The notes under the pieces were generated by a model. It was not told the DNA's origin, made no database searches, and was given only the letters and a program-made list of their open reading frames with translations. Positions 13,760 through 26,142 of a DNA stretch of 64,000 nt are shown one piece after another. Source of the DNA: Diprion similis (lineage: Eukaryota; Arthropoda; Insecta; Hymenoptera; Diprionidae); contig NC_060116.1 in assembly GCF_021155765.1 (NCBI RefSeq), positions 14,074,001 through 14,138,000 of the forward strand, in the 5' to 3' direction. Made by a program: the position numbers and the translations under genes. The stretch's first letter is position 1; each line of letters starts with the position of its first letter.

Positions 13760-16700
13760 CGAGAACTAGGTTGACGTTTTCCCAATTCAAGTAACGTTCG
13801 CTTATCGCTCGCCGACTTTGGAGGGAGATTCCGTACGACGATGATAAGAATTTGTATTGTAAAATAGCTGCGTCTATTTTTTATTTTCTTTTTTTTATTT
13901 GCTTAAAGCACGTATGGCGGATCCAACTGCCCCGTGAAATTGCCACGAATTCTCCTGCACGCCTCGAGCACAGTGACTCATGCTCGTTGCATCATGCTCG
14001 GTGCATGATAGGCCGCTGAAGCTTTTAACGGCGAAGATGTTCCTTGCAACGGCAGCGTGTGAGTTAAACTCGCATTCCTTGAAGGCGATTCTGGAACTCG
14101 GAGTAACACCTAGAGCGATATCGCGAGTAGAGATTCGAGGGGCGTCCTGCGTCGACCTTGAAATTGACTAGTTCTTGGGAAAACGTGTCGTGAGTCACGC
14201 GGAAACTTGAGTAGAAATCTTTAAGTCTAGGACCCAGTGGTAGGGTAATAATCGCAATGACGCATCCGGTGAGAGCAGTTTCGATGAAATTTCGAGTAGC
14301 GTCTGCGAAACCGTTTGAAACAAAAGGAAAATAATTATTCGGCGTAGGTATATTACGGGTGTTTGGAGAAGGAAACGAAGAAAGAGATTCTTGTCATCTC
14401 GAATATTCGTGTATGTCGCTCACTCTCTGCTTCTGTAGAAAATGATCAAAAGACTGGGTCCGAAATTGCAATAAGACGGGTTTAATTGCTTGCAGAGTTA
14501 CTCTCAGGAGCTCGTTTCTTCCTAGTCTTTGAAAAGTTTGCAAGGAAACTCGGTATTATTATGTACCTATTTGCAAAACGGTGAAAGTAATCTTCTAGAT
14601 GTACAGGTTCTTCGCCCACACTTGAGCCTTGTATTAAACTTGGAAAGAGGAAGGTAATCGTAAATAAATGATAAGTTGTTATACGTATACGTTAAACGTT
14701 GAGTTGATAACAAAGTTCAGTCGCGAGAACTTGTGACAAAGGGTGAAGTGGCTCGATACGTTTGAATAATTCGATACGAATACAGAGATACAGAAGGAGC
14801 GAGAATTCATAAGATTCAATATCAACTTTGCAACCTTGGATCTACCGCGGTTGAACTCGTTTCACAAACAACGATGTTATCTGGTGTCGCTCAGAAATAT
14901 AGACGCTTTAGGTACACCCACGCATGTGCCTCGAGCTCTGGGCTTTGCGGGGGATCCGTTTGGACGACGTTAATTATAAATCCGCTTCTCTTCTCACCTG
15001 CGAAGCGACATGTATGAAACACAAGTCTGAAGTGAGAATGTGTCATGACCGGAAGCTGCCTCTCGGCTAATTGGAAGAGTACACCGTACATGTATTGTAA
15101 TTCTCGACAAATGACGAGTAATTGCGTGTACGAACACTCGAGACTGCTGTAAGAAGCCGAAAATTCAGTTCATTCTCCTCATGTACTCTTGCATGCACTT
15201 ATATCAATCAGCCGTACTCTCGATTGTAAGTATAACAAGCGTGTAATACGTCTATCAGATTCGACGTAGGCAATTACGTGTTCTTGCCTTGTTTTTAGCT
15301 ACCGAAAACGTGTAGGTATACGAAGATAGTGACGACGGTGAATCGGATGTCATCCATGAGTGTAGATACATATGGATGTACAATGTACATATATTTTGTG
15401 TACGTACGTAGAACAAAGTGAAATGTTACGGGCTCTCGGCTATAAGTTTACCTCCTTAACTATTCGAAACAGTGTTATAGGTATATGTATATTCCGGGTT
15501 ATAACAAAAACCAAAATTCGTTGGAGGCCTGAATCTGAACTTTGACCAGAGGATACGGATAAGTTGGAAAAGGCAAGTTAGATAAGACTGTAATCATTTT
15601 CCGGGAAACCCTATATTTCTCAGACATTTTCAGGCCTTCAAAAATAGGTCTTGTCTATTATTCATAGGTCATAGATTCGACGATAACTACTATGCAAATA
15701 TGAGGGTGGGTAAATTTTTCAGCAGAATTACTCGGCGTTTTCCTATTTCAGTTTACGATCGTCGGCCCTGATGTCGCTTAGGTTAATTAGGGTCTCTTGT
15801 TCGTCAGAAATAAAACTGCCCATGCATATAGGTATACAATATACATACATACCTACAACGATCCTCGGAGGGGTGAAAATTTCAACGAAAAAAAGAAAAC
15901 GTGAAAGCGTCAAAGTCAAAAAAAAAACACCGTCCTTTTTGGTAATAACAAACGCATTAGTGTAACTTCGTCCCAGTCGAAGTGATAAAAATTCAATTTT
16001 TCGCAGACAGCAATTAATACGCAGAGCGAGGTGTGAGTGCTCGGCAAATCGGTATTTCAGCCCATTTGTCAAATCGAACCCATGCCGGTCCCCTCAAAAC
16101 AATTTAACTTTTCCTCCCCCCGCGTGCAGGCTAATTTTGTAACATTCGTGCAGAGCCCGTGGTGTGTAATTACGCGCTCGGGCCTTTACATTCTACGGTC
16201 GTTCAATTGACGCGTCGTCGTCATTTGGCCGGCGCTCGCCGCCATTGGTCGATAGAAGTAGTATGTACGTAGCTATTCGGTGTACGCGTATCAACGTGAA
16301 ATAAGTTGTATACTATGAAAGCCGGAATGCGACGGCAGAGATAAGAAATTCATAAAGTGGGTTTGGCGCTGAGCCTAGCGACCCGTGACACGCTTCACTC
16401 AATGGCTTCGGTAGTTGCGGTCGTGTCAGGCGGTCCCACAATGGCTGACCATACGCTGATTATTACCACTGGCCATGGCTGCGTCGCGGATTAGCCGATC
16501 ATAACGATTACATACACTGGTCATAAAAAATTTTTGTAACAAGGAAGGTGTTTACTGATTTTTAAATACCTATCTACCCTCATTATAATAGCATATTTAT
16601 TTTGATTCGATCCGGTTTATCGTTTTGACTTATATTACGTGAGTCACGGTATTTTGATATTTATTTTGAGTAGTTAAATGGTATTTATAATAACGAACAA

Positions 16701-19700
16701 ACAGGTGAGTCAAAGTAGTCGTAACACAAAAATTAGACGTACTCGAATTGAAATAAGTATGGTTTTAGAATGAGGATAGAGGGTAGATGGGTATTTCAAG
16801 ATTAGTAAGTACTTTTCTTGTTGCAAAATTCTGTTGACCAGTGTACGGTAACACTATATACCTATAACCTCATTTTTGTTCGTAAAAACTGTATGTTTGG
16901 AAAAACTAAAAAATCATATTACAATAAAACTATTCGTACGTAAGATATTCCTATATCAATTCTATCATGCTAAACCTTGTTCCCAACATAATTAGTTAAA
17001 AGTTGGCATGTTACACACAAAAAGCGAATTCTTGTTGATCAGTGTTATCCTATTGAATTACATAGATTAGCGTAGTTGGAACGTGAATTTGAAATTCAAA
17101 TTTCAAAGTGCCATAATTTTCTTGTTCTAAGCATCGAGGAAAGGGAGGGTCGTTGGTAGTCTAAATCCAGAATTTCGACCAGATTCTGCAGTACCTTCAT
17201 CCGCCATCTTGAATTTAAGGGGAAATTAGTTTTGTCAAATAACTCAGCCGATTGCATTTGGGTTAATAATTAAAATTCTGAGAAAAACAACCGAATATTG
17301 TTAGATAATTTACGTTATAGACAAGCTCTTCTATACACTCTTTCGTTTTACGGGCCTCATGATGTAAGCACTTTCGTTACCACCCAAGATTAAGATGATT
17401 TATAAGATTCAATTAAGTTTCTATAAGGGCTTATTTCACCAGGTTATACACCGACTTTCAGAACTTTTCTACACAGGGCTGTAACAGCCTCCAGCTCGAC
17501 TATAACACTCTGCATAATTATATAAATTATAGCGAGTTACAGTGATTAAAAACATTGCTTGTTTTTTCTTCATCTTCTCGCACGTGTTTTTCCCCTCCTT
17601 TTCTTATTCTTTTTTCAGTGACTTTTCATCACGGCGATCAGCTGAGTGTCAAGTTCAGTTTCGAAACTTTCAAGACCTGGGCTCCAGGCCAAAATTTTAT
17701 AAGTGATACCTTATAGCTGCCCTGTGATCGCGACTTATCGGTTTCCCATTTGAATACGAGACGCGTGAAACCCCAACACGGTTTATTTTTATCCAGTTTA
17801 ACTTTGGGATGAAAAGAAAATTGCCCAAACTTTTCATGCGAAACACCGCGCGAGATTCAATCTCGGTAAGAAAAACAACAGGCGGGAGGGAACGAAAATA
17901 ACGCCGATGTTTCTTTTCTATATACGATTATTGAAATTTCGACTTTTCATCTGCACCAATAAATAATGTTGTCACTCTATGGATTCGAAAATCAAAAAAT
18001 CAATCTCACAGATGTTATCGTCAGCTTATCGTTAAAAGTTAACCGTATAATGAGGTGTAACTACTGTGTGGCAATCAAAATCCAATTCAAGTCAACCTCC
18101 GGCGTGGCGTTCGGTTCAGAATCGCTTTGAACTGTAGAATTACCCCGAAACGGCGGTCAGATCCATTTTCATTTGCATAATACGCGCCGCAACCACATGC
18201 AGTGACAGCGGCTATTTACCGGAGCATTGACGCATGCTGGGACATAGGTCCATGTATACCTAGGTATAAAATGGATTCCCATGAGATCGAATCGTGCTCG
18301 CCCCCACATGTGCCGATTTCGCATTACCGGCATACGTATGCGGCCGCGTTACGGGTATCCTATATAGCACATGGGTATAGGTAACGCCCGTTTGCAAAGC
18401 CATGAATCGGCTTTATCGCTCCACATAGCGACGTAGACTCGGTTGACCGTTCAAATGCCGGACGAACACCGTGACAATAATCTCTCAGGTCCTGTGAGTG
18501 AATTTCGACCCCTGCGGCATCAGACGGAAATGGATTGCACACGTGTCGATTTTTCTTTTTCCCCGCAAGTTGAGTCCTTGCAGCTTCTTTTTCCTCCTTT
18601 TCTTCATGTCGCTGCAGCGTGCAGAGTTCGGAAATGCAACTGCAGGTGAAATTCAAATTAGTGTCGAACCGGGCAGGGTGTACCTACTTGTTATACGTAC
18701 ACGTACGTAACGAAAGACGGCGGAAGCGATAACTCTGAGTCGACGGAATTCATGCAGATGTAATTACATTTTATTACCTCCGCCACGTTGTCCTCTTAAA
18801 GGCAACGGATTACAGAAATAAGGTTTCGCGTTAATTATACGCTTGGTAAAGCCCGCGAAGCACACGTTCATGGGATGTTTCAGTTGATTGAGATTTAGTA
18901 CGACCGAAAGTATTCCACGTGGACGAGTATATACGAGGAGTGTCGGTAAGCCCCGTAAAACTGGCGACTACAGTGCAGCTCCGTCGTATTTATACAATCA
19001 GTATAAACCTGCCAAAAGGTGTACAACCTACACCGGGAATTCTCTGGCTTGGCGCTAATCAATTAACGGAGCGTAACTTATCCTTTTTCTCTGAAACGTC
19101 GAGCTTTGGTCGTTTTCTTCAGTCACCGCATTATCAGGCATCGAAAACAGTTCGCAAAAAATTTCTGCACAGGACTGGACGATTTCAGGACGCTAGTCTG
19201 AAATGCTGCAGTTGAAATATTTGGGAAGGAAAAATTATATTTTCCTTCTTGTGCTTAATTAGCGCAAAATTTATGTAGGCGCGTCGGGGATGGAAAGAAC
19301 GAGTTGTCTGCAGAGCGTGCAAAATACACAACGAGAATAAACTCGACTTTATTTCACGGGCTGTGTTCATACGTCAAGGCGTTGCAAGATTTTTCCGTAA
19401 AAATTGTGCAAGGCATAAGCTACCTTGTTCTACGCAATTTGGAATGAAATTATGAATTTGCGCTACCTAAGCGTCGGCGAAAATTACGCCCCTTCGTTTT
19501 TCGACATCCAGAAACCGGAAGCCGTCCTGTAGCAGCTGGGGAACTCGGACGGGTCAAAATCTAGACTTAGCCGGATTGGCCCCGATTTTGCGAAGCCCTG
19601 TAGAATCTGAATTCGCATAACCTGCCAGCTATTGTTAGCGATAGATTACACCGATATCCGTAACCTTCCGGCACCCGCAGACCGCTTTGCCCCAGGGAAC

Positions 19701-22700
19701 GCTCGCAAGCTCGGACATATTTCGACCTCAGGGGAACATCCGGGAAATCGCTGTCCAACTGTCGCGGTCAGGAATCTCTCGAGTACTTAATCGTGGAACA
19801 AATCATCTTGAATTACACGCGGAGAAACGATTTTTAATACGGATGGAATAATCCAGTGTTCTTATGCTGCTTGTAAGATAGATTCAACACCGTTTAACCA
19901 GAGACGATAATAATTAGTCAGCAATAGAAACGAACGAATTTCCATTTCTTGCCCAACATGATAAACTCGGTTCCTAACCGCGCGATGCCGCTTTGCATGT
20001 GTATAGAAACGTACATTTCAAATTCCGGCTAATGGAAATACACTGATAAATAAAATGAACGCGGCAATTTTCCATCTCGAAGATACAATATACATCGCAG
20101 TTTTTATCCAACAGGTACACCGATGCAACGACTTCATACAGGCACAAGTATACTCTCGTACAATATAAATATACACCAATGTGCCTATATATCAATTATT
20201 CGAAGCGTGTAGAAAATAACGCGTGCAAATGAAAGGAAAACAGTAATTTATATATAGAAGATATCGGCCCTGTGCATGCACAGCGTCGATACCACAGCGA
20301 GCTTCGGTATTATTCAAATTGATGCAAATTTAATATTGTATACCTTGTTACAGTCCGGCGATATATTTGCTTACTCTTGCCGAGGTATAGACAGAGCTAA
20401 AAAGTACGAAGAAAAGACCTGCAGGCGTTGAGAATTCACCGTAGCGATTTTACACATCTCGGATTTGCGATAAATTTATTAATCGACTTATTTCTATTGG
20501 CGGAAAGCTCGGCTCTCCGATGTCTGGCTCATACATTATCTCTCGTCTTATTTCAAACCAGACTGTACAAATCCGAGCTATTCACGTATCGATATCCACC
20601 ACGCTTACGTCGGAATACCGAACACACTCTCTTGCACGTTCTGCATGCTTGCTGATATTTCATATGATATATGCATTCGAATCGACGGTACCTTGTTCGT
20701 CTTCAATATTCCGTTTGTTCCCCACGTGGCGTTGTCACTGTCGACAGGAGAATGCCGAGTACTTAATTGCCATACGGTGTATGAAATTCGCTCTGCAACG
20801 TTTCCATGCATTTTTTAAAGAGTTCTCTTCTTCAACGCGGTATAATATACGCAGCTATTACACCTCGTGCGGTACGATTCCACGAAGATAATATGAAAAT
20901 CCATATTCCATCGAGCGACGCAAAGCCCTACAACAAAGTTTTAGCACGCATTAAATTATGAAGGTTCTACTAACTAAAGCAGCTGCTCCTTGGTGAGGGC
21001 AAAATGGATATTCAGTTCACCTTTTTAGCTACATAAGTGGACACTTTTTCTCTGCGCCCCCGCACGGAAAACGATTTGATGGGACGAAAAGATACGGTTT
21101 AGGTGCTTTTGTAATTCCTGCAGAGGTGCTTAATATTAGCCAATTAGCCTAACGAGGTCACGCTTCTGACTGTACCTGTACGTGATATTTTCAAGAGTCA
21201 TTTTAAACACTAATTTGTCAGGCAGGAAACGTCACCCTTGAACCTGCGTATAACGGAGAAAAAGCTCATGTTTAGCAAACTGGGACGAGTGCCTGCATCG
21301 GGATTTTCTTCACTCCGAGACGACGATACGTTGAACAGTTTGAACTCAATGAAGAATGGATTTTGGGGGAAATCCTGTTACAATACCGTGTCGCCCGTTT
21401 AATTTCGCCATCATCGCGAATCCCGGATTTCTCTAACAAAGTTTATCCCGCTGCCTAGCAGTCGAGAAGGGATCCTCGCATTTCGCTGAGAAACTTTTAG
21501 GGAGTAATTTAAATTTGGCAACGATACGCGATAATCACTTTTTGGCCCAGGCTATTAATTTCAATTTCGCTAACGAAGAGCGAATATATATATATGAAAA
21601 CAAAATGTATATTCGTAGGTAGGTGTACGTATTAAGAAATTCCTATACCCTCTTATCCAGAACCCATAATTATATTATAAATAGAATTGAAAATTAATAC
21701 ATGTTAATTGTAATACGTGCTCGCATTTCATACCTTGCGCGTTAATATAATGAGAAATGGCTACAGGATATACGATATACGGTCATAATTTCGCAAGAGC
21801 CGATTCTAGACGATGCGGGTAAATTAATACTCGTACAAGGAAAATTCGTTCCGCCTAAAGATATGCAGCAACGCGTTCGTCTTTTAGTGGGGTATACAGA
21901 ACACGAAACGATTTCTTTTTTTCAGTCAATTTAACGTTCAGCTTTTACATGCAAAACGTCAGTCTGCCCTGGAACAGAATAAGAGCTTTTCTTTTTGTAT
22001 ATTTTATTTTCACGTCATGTCTCGTAGTACATTTTCTACATGGATATCGCAAACTGTGATCGACGTAGGAAACTTCTCTGTTTTTCGTGCCAGTTCTGAT
22101 TGTGAGCTTTCTTTCCCCCCCAACCGCTGTGCCTCGCCGACACGCTCGACCTTCTCTCTTCCCCTCCCTCATGGGAATAAACGCGAAAATGAAATATTGG
22201 ATTTTCCGCCCCTGCACAATGGAGACACGAACACACTGCATACGCCGCGTATTATTGGAGCCTGTTTATTTATTTATCAGTTGATGAATAGACGCTTTGG
22301 CTGACAGGTAATTGACGTGTCGAGTTTTTCTAAAGGGATTTTTTAATTTCCTTTGCCCACTAATTGAATTACATTCAGCCCGAAAACGAGCGTTGCAAAA
22401 AGCCTGCTGTAATTAGTAACTACACGAAACGACGTACTACATACATACCTGCTGTTTTATCCCACCTCTTGCATTAATTATCATTCAAAATTATAACGCC
22501 ACTACAAAGCCTGCATAGCTGATATTGTGACAGACGATAAAACATGAGAAATAAAATTTTATACTAGTTTATTATACGAAGAAAATTTTATAGAAATCGA
22601 ATATTATCAACTAAAGTCTAAATTAACACGCAGTTGTAAATCTTGATATTACACATTTCAAAGGCACAGAAATTACCGCGCTCGCCGAATGGCGGCGCCA

Positions 22701-22780
22701 CTTTACCCGAGCCGATATAGCAGACGGAAAAACAAAAATCGATCGCTGGGACGCGCCGGCTAAGGTAAACGTCAAATTGG
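13760..22780. other. gene-free stretch
   Basis: No recognisable gene. Only short overlapping frames are present, none with a known domain or convincing splice partners. The one structured item is the inverted-repeat element at 16515-16843. The stretch has fewer microsatellites than the first 11 kb. Confidence 0.55.
16515..16843. mobile_element. non-autonomous TA-flanked inverted-repeat element (Tc1/mariner-type MITE)
   Basis: A 329-bp element begins CACTGGTCA and ends with its exact reverse complement TGACCAGTG. It is flanked by TA on both sides (16513-16514 and 16844-16845). The inverted arms stay similar for roughly 100 bp inward, with substitutions and small gaps. TA flanks are the target-site duplication used by Tc1/mariner transposases. 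There is no transposase frame, so this would be a non-autonomous derivative. The family assignment is inferred from the TA flank and terminal inverted repeat only. Confidence 0.65.
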
Positions 22781-22794
22781 CAAAAGCATCAGCG

Positions 22795-25011
22795 ATGTTT
22801 ATCGTCACGAAAGAGATTGACAGCGAGAATATTAGCAAATTATGTCGCACGTGCCTCAGAGAAGACGGGGAGAAAATGGTCTGCCTATTCGTCGGGCCGG
22901 CCGGCTCGTCCCTCGCTGCAAAACTGCGATCACTGTCCTGCTTGGAGGTTATGATCCCATGCTTTTCTTTCCTATTTTGACAAGCTGCTCAAAATGCGCT
23001 CGAATTTGTAACACAATCTGTAAATCGTGATTGAAGGTATGGCAAGGTGATGGTCTACCAGAGAAAATGTGCGATCGGTGCGTTACCAGGGCTGAATCTG
23101 CGCTGCTCTATAGGGAACAATGTCGCGCTGCGGATATTGCGCTTAGACAAGCCGCCGATAAGGTATCGATCAAGAAAAATTGAGGAATTCTTCATTAACG
23201 ATGTACAAATATGTACAGCATCCAAAAGCTGAAGATGCTTGTCTCTTGAAGAATATAAGACAACGACATAGATTTTCCAAGCAAAAGCATATTTATCCAG
23301 TTTACAAAAGCCTTACAAATCCATATGCTGTATTAGCAAATTGCATAACGATCCAGCAACTATTTAACAATGTCGTTGCAACCTAATCTTCGTCATTTTC
23401 TTAATGTTTCTAATCCATAAATTTGTAACGCAGGTGTCAGGATTAACATCATACTCGACAGTAGCTGGCTGCAAGTTGTATCAACAGAACCAGGGTTACA
23501 TGCCAAATGAAACTTATCGCAAGATATTGAAATGCCTCGAATGCAGCGCAGTTTTTGTAAATTACGAAGAGTTGTGCGCGCACAATAGACTGCACGTCTC
23601 TTCAGTCCACAACACGACCCCAGTGCAGCACATGCACATAGTCGAGCCTCGGAATACATATTTCAACATGAATAATTTGAATGGTAATTTGGCTGCAGAC
23701 GATGAAAACGGTGTGTCATCTATACTGAGGTCCAACTTAATGCATGTGACACAAGTCAACGACGAGGAACCGAGTAGAGCAGCGTGCGCCTTGCATTGTT
23801 CGCTTTGTAATCACACATTCACAAACAGGACCCAATTAATCAGTCACAACTTTACTCACAGCTCCGACAACATCGATATGTCTTCTGGCGATAATACAAA
23901 CATAGAAGTTAGCGAAGATTCGAACCAAATAGCACAGAACTTGAGCTACGATAGAACGGTGAATCAAACGGCTGACAATTCGATACAGAATTTATCCTTC
24001 TCCAGGCAGGTTGTAGACAGTTCTAGGAAACTTGGGAATGTCGATTTTTCCAGCAGTGAACCTCTCGTCGATGTACAGGAGAACACAGAGCAAGTGGGGA
24101 ACTCATCGATGCGCGGATCTTTTCAATGTCTTGATGCTGCAACGATTCCACTTCCTGAAAATCTTGTATTTTCCGGTAAAGTATCTGAAAACGAGACAGT
24201 GAACGCGATGCCTAAGTATAAAAAGCACAAATGCCTTCTGTGCCCAAAGTCCTTTGCACAGAAGTCAAAATTGTTGACTCATCAGTTGTCTCACACCGGT
24301 GTGAGACCCTTCAAGTGCTCGATATGTGACAAAGCTTACACCTCCAAAAGCAAATTGAACGCCCATGTGAGATTGCATACAAAGACGAACGTGCATGTGT
24401 GCACAATATGTAGCAAACCATTTGCTTTTGCTTCTTATCTGGAGGATCATTTGAGGAGTCACAAATTTGGTACGGAAAAGGTGAACCCTGAAAAGGCAGG
24501 TCCGTTTGAGTGCAACGTCTGCAAGAAGAAGTTTCGTTTCCTCAAAAACTTCAAGGCTCACTTACGGCTGCATACGGGTGAAAATTTAGTCCAGTGCGAG
24601 TATTGCGACAAGCGTTTCAGTCAGAAGTACAACTTGAAAGTACATCTGGAATCGCACAAAGATCTGAAAGCACATAAGTGCGAATTTTGCGAAAAAAGCT
24701 TCAATCAACACGGTAACTTGGTCGAGCATTTGAGAATCCACAAAAAACTTAAGCCTTACAAGTGCGATTTATGTAGCAAATCCTTCTCGCAGTCGAGTCA
24801 CCTGAAAAATCATAAAGCATCCCACAACTCCGAAAGAGATCATTCTTGCAGATTATGCGGGAAGAAATTTAAACTGTCTAGTCATCTCAAGAGGCATTTG
24901 GACCTGCACAGTGGTAGGAAATCATTCAAGTGTGGTGAGTGCAATCAGATGTTTTCCCAAGCGTTCAGTCTAAAGAGACACTTGAAGAGACACGCCGAGA
25001 CCCATAGCTGA
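22795..25011 (+). CDS. ZAD-domain C2H2 zinc-finger protein
   Basis: Predicted sequence-specific DNA-binding transcription factor of the arthropod ZAD zinc-finger family. Three exons: 22795-22947, 23037-23162 and 23434-25011 (618 aa); both introns are GT-AG and phase 0. The N-terminal ZAD has its four metal ligands as two CxxC pairs (C17/C20 and C63/C66), split by intron 1 as is common in this family. The first ATG of the frame at 22795 gives the usual short leader before the first ligand. Two isolated C2H2 fingers follow in the middle, then a run of nine fingers at about residues 359-615 ending close to the C-terminus. ZADs generally mediate dimerisation; the DNA target is unknown. Family membership is certain, orthology is not: this family expands lineage by lineage. 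Confidence 0.93.
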
Positions 25012-25499
25012 ACTCCACGAAAAGACTAGTAAATATAACGCGACTGTTTTACCGAATCAATCGAATACTGTGATTAATATATATATATACATACGCAAGC
25101 TGTGGCAATATATCTATATATGATCTTTTTATTTGCATTATTTTTAATTGTACGTGAATATGTAATTACGGAAGTTACGTATGTATCCCGTTTGGCATAT
25201 TTGTAAAGTATTGATTGTTATTAAGTCAGTCTCTTTGGAGATTCGAATATTTTATGTTGATTCATATTATAAACAACCTGCCAGCATATCTTGTAATTAT
25301 TGTTAATTTCATACACGTATAATTTGAATAGTCATGCTCGTCGTCTTTAGTCATTGTTTCGAAACGATTGAAACTTTAATTGAACGCTGCATTTCTTATC
25401 AAAGAGAATGTATTAATAACTATACGCGCTTCGCGTAATATTATATACTTGATTCGCGAAGTGTTGTGTAAATATTAAACTCAATCAACCAACGACGAG

Positions 25500-25505
25500 A
25501 ATAAA
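25500..25505 (+). promoter_or_regulatory. polyadenylation signal for the zinc-finger gene
   Basis: AATAAA about 490 nt after the stop, at the end of an AT-rich presumed 3' UTR (25012 to about 25530). An ATTAAA variant lies slightly upstream at about 25474. Confidence 0.5.
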
Positions 25506-26142
25506 CGTTGATTACTGATAACAGTATCGATATATATTTTTCACCCCTTTAAATTTATGACTTTAATTACTTATAATATAGTATCTACTGTACGATTGCA
25601 TGTAGTTCGACGACGTGATGTATGCGCGTGTCGCGTTATCGTCGACGACAGTGTTTGAAATTTCTTTATTTTTCTGACGTAAATGCCTAAAAGAGCGTAA
25701 AATAAACTGATGAAACTTTCGTCTTCGGTTGACAGTCGATTTCTGGTACTCACTGTAGGTTTGACATCGAAATTGTGTGTTACATTAAAAGGCACGACGA
25801 AAATATTGACTCCGGAATCTACCATGTATTTTCCTGATTGTTGAGGAAGAAAAAAAATATGGTCAAGTAAACGTCGTAGATATGTTATTTGCTCATTCAA
25901 GTAATTGGAAAGCGATAAAGTGAATAAAAATAAGAGAAGGCGATATAAGAAAAAAAGAAATACGTACACCGAGTATTTTTCCGATCGTAATGTATAAATA
26001 TAGACACAGGCTGATAATATCTATGTTAAACGGAGTAATAAAATTCCATAAAGTAAACTTATAAGTTTGAAGAATTCCGTGGAATAGACGCAGTTAAGCC
26101 GTGTACAATCACGTCGTACATTTTTCTGGATAGCAACTTACG

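Noticed and set aside
18189-18219. Resemblance to miR-210 (GTGACAGCGGCTA)
   Set aside because: Only the 3' half of the mature miRNA matches; the seed differs and no complementary arm for a hairpin was found nearby.
25571-25969. 132-codon frame on the - strand downstream of the OAT paralogue
   Set aside because: It opens with GTG, not ATG, is AT-driven and hydrophobic at its start, and resembles no family. More likely 3' flank.
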